From assembly GCA_030619245.1 (NCBI GenBank), contig JAUXBS010000039.1, positions 1 to 8,335 on the forward strand: 8,335 nucleotides of DNA, given 5' to 3'. Origin of the DNA: Clostridia bacterium (GTDB lineage Bacteria > UBA6262 > WVXT01 > JAUXBS01). A program made the position numbers and the translations under genes. The notes beneath the pieces were generated by a model, which was not told the origin of the DNA, searched no databases, and was given only the letters and a program-made list of their open reading frames with translations. Positions 1 to 6,045 of the stretch are shown here, in pieces; position 1 is the stretch's first letter; every line of letters starts with the position of its first letter.

Positions 1-645
1 GATCCTCGCCCCATACTTTTCTTTAAGCCTTTCGCAAACCTTTTTAATGTAGCTTTCAATCCCGTTATCCCCTCTTTCCCTGAGAACAACGCCTACCGTA
101 AAAGATTCACTGCTTTTTTTTGTTGCTTCTTCCGGATTTAAGGCATACGCCAGGTCCGCCGTAACTACGGCCTTTGAGTTATCAAGCCCGCAATCCTTCA
201 ATATCCGCGCGGATTCAACATCCCTTACAGTAATCAAATCAACCTTGCTTAGAATTGATTTTGCCATTATCCTGTTAATCTTTCTCATTATGGGGCCCAC
301 TCCCTGTCCCAGGAGGAAAACCTTTTTTCCGAACAATCCCGCAAGCCTGATAAGGCCGAGATAATACAGGATACTCCTGGCGCTGGTAATGTCCTGGAGC
401 AGCCCACCGCCGCCAAAAACCATCAAATCCGTATTTTTTACGGCTGCTGCCACTGACAGGGGATTCCACCTGTTCACTGCCTCTACTCCATGGCTGGACT
501 TTGTTTTTTCAGGGCTGGCTGACAGCACGGTGATTTTTATATTCCCGTCCATACTTCTAAGCCCGCTGATTAATGACAGCAGGATTAATTCATCACCGGC
601 ATTATCAAAACCATAATATCCCGCAAGTACTATATTTTTTACCAT
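1..645 (-). CDS. csaB: Polysaccharide pyruvyl transferase CsaB, 3' part cut by window edge
   Basis: The first 215 codons are present; the gene continues beyond base 1. CsaB transfers a pyruvyl group, as a ketal, onto a cell-wall-linked polysaccharide, which in known cases creates the binding site for SLH-domain S-layer proteins. The start begins MVKNIVLAGYYGFDNAGDE, the typical CsaB opening with its Gly/Asn-rich loop. A glycine-rich FGGGGLLQD segment follows near residues 77-85 and LLGQGVGP near 111-118, both family hallmarks. The ATG at 645 overlaps the upstream DUF5693 gene by 7 bases and is preceded by AAGGA about 10 nt upstream, so the pair is translationally linked. Family assignment rests on motif recognition and is strong. 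The C-terminal half cannot be judged. Its presence suggests that SLH-domain proteins are encoded elsewhere in the genome (inference). Confidence 0.93.
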   Translation of the reverse strand, partial: MVKNIVLAGYYGFDNAGDELILLSLISGLRSMDGNIKITVLSASPEKTKSSHGVEAVNRWNPLSVAAAVKNTDLMVFGGGGLLQDITSARSILYYLGLIRLAGLFGKKVFLLGQGVGPIMRKINRIMAKSILSKVDLITVRDVESARILKDCGLDNSKAVVTADLAYALNPEEATKKSSESFTVGVVLRERGDNGIESYIKKVCERLKEKYGARI

Positions 646-2582
646 TTTATTAATTTCCTTAATGAAATCAAAACCAGGCCAAACAATATTCCTATCCAGA
701 GCCCGTTTACCGTCCTTATTACTGAAACCATAAGCGGAGTATGAATATGACAGAATGAATTAATTATTGAAACCTGTCCCACCATGCCTATTATTATGAA
801 CGGTTTATAGTTGCTTGTAAGAGACATGTAGCCCTTACCCCTCAAGTGCTCTACCCACAGGTATATTCCCACCAACATGAATGGATGCCCTATAAGGAAC
901 TCCTTAAACCTCGGCCTGATGTACAGCGCCCTTTCAAGTAATTCCCTGATATTATACTCAAAACCGCCTGTCATACCTGAAGAATAATTACCGCTTCTTA
1001 CAAGGACCACCAGGAAAATAATGATTGCCGCCAGGACCGCCATCGCTTCACCTACCCTGATGTTCCTTGAAAGAAATTTCCCGAAGTGTTTTCCCGGGGG
1101 ATAAACCACAAATGCTCCTATAACAACAGGCAGCAACAGCGCGGCTTTTATACCCCTGAACTGGCTGAGTTTCATCATGAAATCCCACCTGCTCACAAGC
1201 CCGGTAATAAACAATGCCGCTATAACTGAAAAAAGCGTCACCAGAAAAAACATTCTTAAAACAACCGCCAACTCCGATATGTCCTTCTCAACGAATATAT
1301 TCAGGTTAAAATCAGAGTTCTCATCAAATACCCGCTTCACTGCAAACACGGGGAACAGTACTGCTGTAATTAATGCAATTAATTGCAGGAATACCAGGTT
1401 ATTGTTAAATGCGATTGCCATTAAAACAAACAATACTATAATGATAAGCAGTTTCTTGAAATAAACCTCCCTGTACGCTGTGACCATCAACATGAAAAAT
1501 GATATCAATCCCAGCCCTATCAACCCGCTTAATATTGATGTCAGTGGATAAAATTCAGGTATTACCGCCGCTGTACCGGTAATGAACCCCCTGTCTTCCA
1601 CCGCTCTTCTTATCCCCCGGACGTATTCACTCATACTGCCTTTGCGCGCCTGCTCATTAACAAAATGAATGTAAAGCAACCGTATATTCCGTTCCACGAC
1701 AGCCCTCTTAAACCTGTAAATAAGAGCTTCTACGGGCTTTTTCATGAGCTCATCTTTCTTAATGCTGTGTACCCTTATAAGATTGTTTTTAAAATGCTCC
1801 ATCCCCTTCTGCTTCGCAAATTCCACCACACCTATTTTCACATCATTCTTTCCCAACTGCCTTTCCAGGTCAGGCACATAATCCGGGTAGCCTTTAACCT
1901 CCACCCCGCTGAATATAACGCATGAAACCTGTGTCATGTCTTCAATTGAACTGAATATGTTCCCTATTGAAAGGGGACTCACGTAAGGATCATTAACAGG
2001 CCGCAGGGCCACCTTCATCCCCAGTCCTGTAATTTCCTTTATTTTTTCTCCTGAAAAACCCAGGCCCACATTCTTGAGCAGGTTCTTTTTCCTGATATCA
2101 ACGGCTATCAGCCTGTAACGCCCTCCGGTATTATAACCCGTTTTATCTCCCGTAAATATTCTTTCTTCTCCAAATTTTATTTTCAGCCACAAGAGAACCT
2201 TCTCATAAAGGCCCTTGTCTTCAAAAAGAATATATGTATACCTCCTGCCCGCAGCCACAGAAGAAACCATATATTTTGAAGCGAATAATTTCATTTCCCT
2301 GCTGTTAAACAGCAATACATCGCCTGAAGCCGAAAGGCTCCTTAAGGTTTCCTCATTTACAGCCATAGAATTAATCCCGCTCAAGCGCAATTCAGTCAGA
2401 AGTTCACGATTATCATAGCCATACTCCTGTGAGAATTCATAAACTTCGTCATAATCACATACAAGTTCAACTATCCGGTTATTCTTCTCTATGCGATTTC
2501 TCAGAAAAGCGATAAGTATACAACCAACAATTCCGAAAACAACAAGAATTGAAAGATATTTTTTAGTGTTTTCAGAATTCAT
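639..2582 (-). CDS. DUF5693 family multi-pass membrane protein, CsaB partner
   Basis: This is a 647-residue membrane protein. One N-terminal membrane helix (about residues 9-27) is followed by a soluble, probably extracytoplasmic domain (about 30-340) and a C-terminal bundle of hydrophobic helices (about 345-645). Family-like motifs are FSGVEVKGYPD near 224-234, a conserved block RPRFKEFLIGHP at 556-567, and INSFCHIHTPL near 607-617. These match my memory of DUF5693 proteins, which recur next to csaB. The biochemical role is not established; the conserved pairing suggests a part in making, exporting or presenting the polymer that CsaB pyruvylates (inference). The ATG at 2582 has a GAGGGG ribosome binding site at 2587-2592. 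The stop overlaps the csaB start, so the two genes form one operon driven by the promoter at 2721-2750. Confidence 0.88.
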   Translation of the reverse strand: MNSENTKKYLSILVVFGIVGCILIAFLRNRIEKNNRIVELVCDYDEVYEFSQEYGYDNRELLTELRLSGINSMAVNEETLRSLSASGDVLLFNSREMKLFASKYMVSSVAAGRRYTYILFEDKGLYEKVLLWLKIKFGEERIFTGDKTGYNTGGRYRLIAVDIRKKNLLKNVGLGFSGEKIKEITGLGMKVALRPVNDPYVSPLSIGNIFSSIEDMTQVSCVIFSGVEVKGYPDYVPDLERQLGKNDVKIGVVEFAKQKGMEHFKNNLIRVHSIKKDELMKKPVEALIYRFKRAVVERNIRLLYIHFVNEQARKGSMSEYVRGIRRAVEDRGFITGTAAVIPEFYPLTSILSGLIGLGLISFFMLMVTAYREVYFKKLLIIIVLFVLMAIAFNNNLVFLQLIALITAVLFPVFAVKRVFDENSDFNLNIFVEKDISELAVVLRMFFLVTLFSVIAALFITGLVSRWDFMMKLSQFRGIKAALLLPVVIGAFVVYPPGKHFGKFLSRNIRVGEAMAVLAAIIIFLVVLVRSGNYSSGMTGGFEYNIRELLERALYIRPRFKEFLIGHPFMLVGIYLWVEHLRGKGYMSLTSNYKPFIIIGMVGQVSIINSFCHIHTPLMVSVIRTVNGLWIGILFGLVLISLRKLIKW

Positions 2583-2720
2583 ACAGCCCCTCGTTTCTCA
2601 TTTATAATTAGGTTTCATTTGTAAACTCACCATTAAAAATCATTCCAAGCAAAATATTATCATCCTGAACCGAAAGATTACACTGAACAGTAATACTTTC
2701 TTTTATATGATTATTTTAAT

Positions 2721-2750
2721 AGTATATAATTTTTGTTATTGTTATGTCAA
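2721..2750 (-). promoter_or_regulatory. Sigma70-type promoter of the DUF5693-csaB operon
   Basis: Read on the minus strand, TTGACA (2745-2750) is followed after 18 bp by TATACT (2721-2726). Transcription would start near 2714, giving a leader of about 130 nt before the ATG at 2582. The upstream gene on this strand ends at 2801, so the promoter sits just after it and makes the operon independent. No clear hairpin terminator is visible in 2751-2800. Confidence 0.6.
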
Positions 2751-2800
2751 TTAATATTTCTAAAATGGTGATTGGGATTAGATGTTTAGGATACTTCAAT

Positions 2801-4648
2801 TTATTGTTGTTGCTTTTGAAGAACTCTTGCTTTTTCTTCGTCTTGCTTTGCCAGGCTGGGTTTGCCCATTAGTTTATAAGCATAACTACGGTTAGTATAT
2901 GCCTTTGAAAACCCGGGATTCAATTCTATTGCCTTATTAAAATCAGTTATTGCTTTATCATAAAGTCCTTTTTTTCCATAAGCAACCCCACGGTTAGTAT
3001 ATGTGTCTGCCCTTGGGAACTCGGAATATAATTCTATTCCTTTACTATAATCAGCTATCGCTTTGTCATAAAAACCTTTCTTCCCGTAAGAAACTCCACG
3101 ATTATTATATCCACTCGCATTTTTTGGATTTAATTCTAATACCTTATTAAAATCAGTTATTGCTTTATCGTAAAAACCCGCTCTATCATAAGCAACTCCT
3201 CTGTTATTATATGCTTGTGATAATTCAGGATTTAGTTCTATTGCCTTGCTATAATCAGCTATCGCTTTATCATGTAATCCTTTTTCGTTATAAACATTTC
3301 CCAGGCTATTTAAAGCCTTCTCTGAATATGGATATATCTGTAAAGTTTTAGACCACAAAGTAAATCTATCTTTCCAGTCTTTGTTTCTGTTGAATGTAAG
3401 CACGGATAGGATGGTAACTACTATTGTTAAAGTAATATATATGTATTTTATAGAAAACTTTTTAAATGTAATCCTAAACAATAAAGTCACAATTGCAGCA
3501 ATCATACCAATCCCTGGCAGATATAACCTGTGTTCGTTCATTATGATTTTCAAGGGCAGGACACTTGATGTTGGTATTAAAGCAATAAAGAACCAGAGCA
3601 TGAACAAGGAAGCAATCTTTGAAACCTTTATCAGTCTGATACTAATTAATATAATTGTTATTATTGCCCCAAACGATAACAATACACTGACATTCGTGAT
3701 GCTTTCTGATATAGGAAAAGGATGGTCAACCGAAAGTCCTTTGGGAATGATAATTAATCTCAGGTATTCAATGATTACTCTGAACTGCGTTATAAAATAA
3801 TTGAACATGGTCGTTTTTTCAGAAGATACCAGTACTTTTATAATGCTTTGGTTGAAAAATCTAATAAGAATAAATATAAACGTTATAAATACAAACGGAA
3901 AATGATACTTTTTTATATTTCCAAGGAAACAATCTTTTTTAAGACCAGAGATAAAATACCAATCAATAAGCATGATTGTAAAAGGAACTGTAATTGCTAT
4001 TTCCTTGCTCAGAAGTGCAAGAATATATGAAAATATTGAAAACAGGAATAGGCTGTAATTCTCTTCTGTTAAACACTTAATAAATAATATTACGGTTAAC
4101 AGGTAGAAAAACGTTGCCATTAAAACAGAGCGTTGCCATATATAATTCACTGCTTCTGAATTTATAGGATGGACTGCAAATAACAAAGAAATAAACAAAG
4201 CTATTATATGAACATTATTCTTGCTGTACTTTGCTATACCCAATAATATAATAATTAACATATATACCAACACTGTATTGCACGCATGAAAATAAATGTT
4301 GACTATATGGTACCCAACTACCTCAAGTCCTCCAATCTTATAATTTATCGCAAAAGAAGCCATTGTAAGTGGCCTGTATCCTATACGAAAGTTTTGTGAA
4401 CTACTGATAATTGGTTTGATAAAAAAAAGTGGGATGTTTTTAAGGTTTTTTATCAGACTGTTTTCAACGATAGTGGGAATATCATCATAAGCAAATTCAT
4501 TTTTAAGGGTATTTGAATAAATCATGGCAGTTAGAAGGATCATTAACAGGATATGCTGCCATTTGGGTTTAATGGCAATTGCATTATTCCCGGATGGAAT
4601 GGATGGTTTGTTGTTGGGTGTGGTTTTTTGTTTATTTTTTCTGCTCAT
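2801..4648 (-). CDS. TMTC-like GT-C membrane glycosyltransferase with C-terminal TPR repeats
   Basis: This 615-residue protein has about ten membrane helices over residues 30-420, then TPR repeats from 445 to the end. The layout matches the TMTC/bacterial TPR-glycosyltransferase group, in which characterised eukaryotic members transfer mannose from a polyprenyl-phosphate donor to Ser/Thr of secreted proteins. Family-like features are an acidic pair in the first loop (FAYDD, D55-D56), YRPLT at 91-95, GYHIVN at 112-117, HPINSEAV at 160-167, LLSKEIA at 212-218 and EHRLYLPGIG at 372-381. Donor and acceptor here are unknown; surface or exported protein glycosylation is an inference. The gene is visibly AT-richer than its paralogue at 6956 and uses many AAT/ATA/TTA codons, suggesting separate origin. 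The ATG at 4648 has no convincing ribosome binding site and lies directly behind a promoter, so the message may be leaderless. The next in-frame ATG falls inside the first helix. Confidence 0.85.
   Translation of the reverse strand: MSRKNKQKTTPNNKPSIPSGNNAIAIKPKWQHILLMILLTAMIYSNTLKNEFAYDDIPTIVENSLIKNLKNIPLFFIKPIISSSQNFRIGYRPLTMASFAINYKIGGLEVVGYHIVNIYFHACNTVLVYMLIIILLGIAKYSKNNVHIIALFISLLFAVHPINSEAVNYIWQRSVLMATFFYLLTVILFIKCLTEENYSLFLFSIFSYILALLSKEIAITVPFTIMLIDWYFISGLKKDCFLGNIKKYHFPFVFITFIFILIRFFNQSIIKVLVSSEKTTMFNYFITQFRVIIEYLRLIIIPKGLSVDHPFPISESITNVSVLLSFGAIITIILISIRLIKVSKIASLFMLWFFIALIPTSSVLPLKIIMNEHRLYLPGIGMIAAIVTLLFRITFKKFSIKYIYITLTIVVTILSVLTFNRNKDWKDRFTLWSKTLQIYPYSEKALNSLGNVYNEKGLHDKAIADYSKAIELNPELSQAYNNRGVAYDRAGFYDKAITDFNKVLELNPKNASGYNNRGVSYGKKGFYDKAIADYSKGIELYSEFPRADTYTNRGVAYGKKGLYDKAITDFNKAIELNPGFSKAYTNRSYAYKLMGKPSLAKQDEEKARVLQKQQQ
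2903..3316 (-). repeat. Tandem duplication of a two-TPR unit in the glycosyltransferase gene
   Basis: The TPRs alternate in type. Units 1 (residues 445-478) and 3 (513-548) share DKAIADYSK, while units 2 (479-512) and 4 (549-582) share DKAITDFNK. At DNA level a 28-nt stretch is identical at 2932-2959 and 3142-3169 (210 nt apart), and a 20-nt stretch is identical at 3045-3064 and 3249-3268 (204 nt apart). The pattern A-B-A-B means that a two-repeat block was duplicated as a whole. Unit 3 is two residues longer than the usual 34. A fifth, diverged TPR follows to the C terminus. Confidence 0.85.
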
Positions 4649-4653
4649 ACCGG

Positions 4654-4682
4654 ATTATAACTCTTTCTGGGAAGGAGGTCAA
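4654..4682 (-). promoter_or_regulatory. Promoter of the TPR glycosyltransferase, predicting a leaderless mRNA
   Basis: On the minus strand TTGACC (4677-4682) is separated by exactly 17 bp from a perfect TATAAT (4654-4659). Only five bases (CCGGT) lie between the -10 box and the ATG at 4648, so transcription would start at or within a base of the start codon. The purine-rich stretch AGAAAGAG before the ATG lies inside the promoter spacer and would not be transcribed. Confidence 0.55.
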
Positions 4683-4795
4683 AGGTTTTTAACACACGGA
4701 CTTTATCCTGTGGCGCTTTCATACAAGGCAATACGGCCGTTTGTCGTGTCTCGTCGTCCGCTTTTCACTCACTACCCAATACTCAATGTGTAACG

Positions 4796-4859
4796 GTTCA
4801 GGACTTTCTGGAGAAACCGGCTTATAAATTAAGAGAGGGTTTAAGGTGCGCTTAGTCAC
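4796..4859. repeat. Left imperfect inverted arm of the IS relic
   Basis: Starting from GTTCAG at 4796, the outer 42 bases align without gaps to the reverse complement of 5317-5358, with about 28 identities by eye, including GTTCAG at the outer tip and TAAGAGAG at the inner end. The match continues with small gaps through TTTAAG and GCGCTTA (right arm: TTTAAG and GTGCTTA). Confidence 0.55.
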
Positions 4860-4887
4860 TTATCCCCCATTTTTTCCTGTTCCCAAA

Positions 4888-5256
4888 TTATACCTCTTTA
4901 TTTTCTCTAAAGTCAATTTTTTTAACTCTGTTCTGTGTTCTAATATTTCCTCCTTCCTGCCGGAGTCCCTTAACCTCATCTTTGGTGGTATCACGCAGGC
5001 TATCCCTCTTCAGCCGGCTTTTACCGGCTTCCATGAACTCCTTTAACCATTTGTAGTATATTGCATCATGGATGTTTTCCCTGCGATATAAACCTGATAC
5101 CGGAATTTCTTTGCGGAATTCTTCAATCACTATTCGAATCTTATCTTCTGCGGTATACTTATGGCGGGTTTCTTTCCTGATTTTCCTTATTAGCCTGTCC
5201 CCGCTTCCCGGGGCTGCTTCTTCTTCTACTTCTTTTGCTAATACTGTATTTGTCAT
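4888..5256 (-). CDS. IS3-type transposase OrfA, solo and probably frameshifted at its 3' end
   Basis: This 122-residue protein has a helix-turn-helix region at about residues 34-75 (KYTAEDKIRIVIEEF, then SGLYRRENIHDAIYYKWLKEF) and the linker DEVKGLRQ at 93-100. These are classic for OrfA proteins, which bind IS ends and dimerise through a following leucine zipper. Here the zipper is missing in the open frame: after residue 100 the peptide loses its heptads and ends in an unfamiliar tail. Shifting by one base near 4956 gives a well-formed coiled coil (EEILEHRTELKKLTLEKI) that runs to a stop at 4860, so a one-base insertion (or programmed slip) is likely. There is no orfB after it. The start at 5256 gives a full-length HTH domain. 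It is probably inactive, but could still bind DNA. Confidence 0.7.
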   Translation of the reverse strand: MTNTVLAKEVEEEAAPGSGDRLIRKIRKETRHKYTAEDKIRIVIEEFRKEIPVSGLYRRENIHDAIYYKWLKEFMEAGKSRLKRDSLRDTTKDEVKGLRQEGGNIRTQNRVKKIDFRENKEV

Positions 5257-5277
5257 GGCTGTGCTCTTTTGTGATTT

Positions 5278-5306
5278 ATTTTACCTGTTTTTCACTTTAA
5301 GCACAA
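5278..5306 (-). promoter_or_regulatory. Possible orfA promoter overlapping the right inverted arm
   Basis: On the minus strand TTGTGC (5301-5306) and TAAAAT (5278-5283) are spaced by 17 bp, with the -35 half inside the inverted arm, an arrangement common in insertion sequences. The -35 match is weak, so this is only a candidate. Confidence 0.3.
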
Positions 5307-5358
5307 ACTTAAATCTCTCTCTTAGTTTTTTCAGCTATGTCTTCAATAAGCGCTGAAC
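5293..5358. repeat. Right imperfect inverted arm of the IS relic
   Basis: This is the reverse-complement partner of 4796-4859. It runs from CTGAAC (5353-5358) inward through CTCTCTTAG (5317-5325), CTTAAA (5308-5313) and TAAGCAC (5298-5304). It lies immediately upstream of orfA, where an IS end is expected. Confidence 0.55.
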
Positions 5359-5364
5359 TTCAAC

Positions 5365-5380
5365 ATACCCTAAAAGGTAT
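5365..5380. promoter_or_regulatory. Hip operator O1
   Basis: The sequence ATACCCTAAAAGGTAT is an inverted repeat (ATACC, six bases, GGTAT). Its reverse complement aligns base for base with O2-O4. It is the most distal site, 6 bp beyond the IS relic, and is likely bound by the HipB-type repressor encoded downstream (inference from position and repetition). Confidence 0.65.
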
Positions 5381-5395
5381 AAATATAAAAAAGAT

Positions 5396-5411
5396 ATATC
5401 CGAAAGGGTAT
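5396..5411. promoter_or_regulatory. Hip operator O2
   Basis: The sequence ATATCCGAAAGGGTAT starts 31 bp after O1, about three helical turns. Its right half GGGTAT is identical to O3 and O4, and it overlaps a TATAAT box (5409-5414) that lacks a -35 partner. Confidence 0.65.
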
Positions 5412-5436
5412 AATAAATGAATATATTTAAAATATT

Positions 5437-5452
5437 ATGCTCTATAGGGTAT
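5437..5452. promoter_or_regulatory. Hip operator O3
   Basis: The sequence ATGCTCTATAGGGTAT starts 41 bp after O2, about four helical turns. The left half is the most degenerate of the set; the right half AGGGTAT is conserved. It overlaps a second TATAAT (5450-5455) without a -35 element. Confidence 0.6.
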
Positions 5453-5470
5453 AATGTATTTATTTTTTAC

Positions 5471-5499
5471 TTGACATTATACTTTTAAGGGTATATAAT
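5471..5499 (+). promoter_or_regulatory. Perfect consensus sigma70 promoter of the hipBST-like operon
   Basis: TTGACA at 5471-5476 and TATAAT at 5494-5499 are both exact and separated by the optimal 17 bp. The start is expected near 5506, about 26 nt before the hipB ATG, leaving room for the ribosome binding site AAGGAG at 5516-5521. Operator O4 fills the spacer, so a bound repressor would exclude RNA polymerase. Confidence 0.85.
5479..5494. promoter_or_regulatory. Hip operator O4, inside the promoter spacer
   Basis: The sequence ATACTTTTAAGGGTAT starts 42 bp after O3, about four helical turns. It lies between the -35 and -10 boxes and shares one base with the -10, the position expected for direct autorepression by an XRE-family antitoxin. 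Confidence 0.7.
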
Positions 5500-5531
5500 A
5501 TTCAAGAGATTAGAGAAGGAGTAATATTATA

Positions 5532-5732
5532 ATGAAAATAGGAGAAAAGGTAAAACAATTGAGAAGAAAAACGAATCTTACTCAAGTTGAATTTGCCCGG
5601 AGAGCCGGCATTGGTCTTCGCTTTATTAGAAAACTTGAGCAGAAAAAACCTACTGTCAGGCTTGATAAAGTCAATCAGGTTCTTGATTTCCTGGGATATC
5701 ATTTAGAGGTTATTAAGAATGAGAGAAAATAA
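5532..5732 (+). CDS. hipB: HipB-like XRE-family antitoxin and repressor
   Basis: This is a 66-residue DNA-binding protein made almost entirely of one Cro/C1-type helix-turn-helix domain. The motif TQVEFARRAGIGLRFIRKLEQ (residues 17-37) gives the two HTH helices, and LDKVNQVLDFLGYHLEVI (44-61) gives the C-terminal helices and strand. Family relatives are the short Y4mF/HipB antitoxins that precede hipA-type genes. In HipBST systems HipB mainly binds the operator and helps assemble the complex, while HipS does most of the neutralising. The ribosome binding site AAGGAG lies 10 nt upstream. The stop overlaps the next gene by 14 bases. The four upstream 16-bp inverted repeats are its probable targets, giving negative autoregulation. 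Confidence 0.9.
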   Translation: MKIGEKVKQLRRKTNLTQVEFARRAGIGLRFIRKLEQKKPTVRLDKVNQVLDFLGYHLEVIKNERK

Positions 5733-6045
5733 ATACAGGACAGCGGTTGTTTTATTTAAGAATGAAGAAGCAGGAGTATTGAGAGAAACAGAGAATGGGT
5801 ATATGTTTGAATACAGCGCAGAATTTATAAGGAAAAACATAGCTATTTCCGCTTCACTGCCTGCCGGTAAGGAATGTTATAGAAGCCAACGATTATTCTC
5901 ATTTTTTAAGGGGCTTATTCCGGAAGGCTGGTATTTTAATTTGGTGTGCGCTACGTTGAAGATTGACAAACATGATACTTTTGGTATTCTGCTTTCTACA
6001 TGCAAGGATAATATCGGCGCAGTATCAATAAAGGAAATCAAATGA
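5719..6045 (+). CDS. hipS: HipS-like antitoxin: stand-alone HipA N-terminal subdomain
   Basis: These 108 residues correspond to the N-terminal subdomain that is fused to the kinase in classical HipA. Recognisable segments are ISASLPAG (43-50), the RLFSFFKGLIPEGW block (58-71) and DTFGILLSTCKDNIGAVSI (86-104), the usual end of this domain. In the characterised E. coli HipBST system the separate HipS protein, not HipB, neutralises the kinase, by placing a conserved Trp in its active site; W71 after LIPEG is the natural candidate here (inference). It overlaps hipB by 14 bases (ribosome binding site AGAGG at 5705-5709) and hipT by four (ATGA), so the three proteins should be made in coordinated amounts. 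The clean stop and new start, with a ribosome binding site before hipT, argue for a genuine split rather than a broken hipA. Confidence 0.87.
   Translation: MRENKYRTAVVLFKNEEAGVLRETENGYMFEYSAEFIRKNIAISASLPAGKECYRSQRLFSFFKGLIPEGWYFNLVCATLKIDKHDTFGILLSTCKDNIGAVSIKEIK

Larger units (their letters stand above)
4796..5358 (-). mobile_element. OrfA-only insertion-sequence relic with long imperfect inverted ends
   Basis: A segment of about 560 bp is bounded by inverted arms at 4796-4859 and 5293-5358 and contains only an IS3-type orfA. In the IS3 family, orfA is followed by a DDE-integrase orfB; none is present, so this element cannot encode a full transposase. It could be an internally deleted copy or a small non-autonomous derivative moved by a full-length relative elsewhere. 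I see no convincing target-site duplication outside the arms. The right end stops six bases before the first hip operator. Confidence 0.55.

Noticed and set aside
2903..3316. Regularly spaced direct repeats that might suggest a CRISPR-like array
   Set aside because: The period of about 102-108 nt is coding and equals one TPR of 34-36 residues; there are no short identical repeats with unique spacers.
3381..3800. A 139-codon open frame on the plus strand
   Set aside because: It lies wholly antisense to the TMTC-like gene, resembles no family, has no ribosome binding site, and is explained by the AT-rich composition of that gene.
4671..4680. A strong Shine-Dalgarno-like AAGGAGGT on the plus strand
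   Set aside because: No start codon with a useful frame follows at the right distance; it is the complement of the promoter region of the minus-strand gene.
4719..4859. A 47-codon minus-strand frame starting with GTG after orfA, considered as an orfB remnant
   Set aside because: It shows no DDE-integrase motif, starts inside the inverted arm, and has no ribosome binding site.
5409..5455. Two further TATAAT boxes (5409-5414, 5450-5455) as extra hip promoters
   Set aside because: Neither has a -35 element at a suitable distance; they arise from the conserved GGGTAT operator half followed by AAT.
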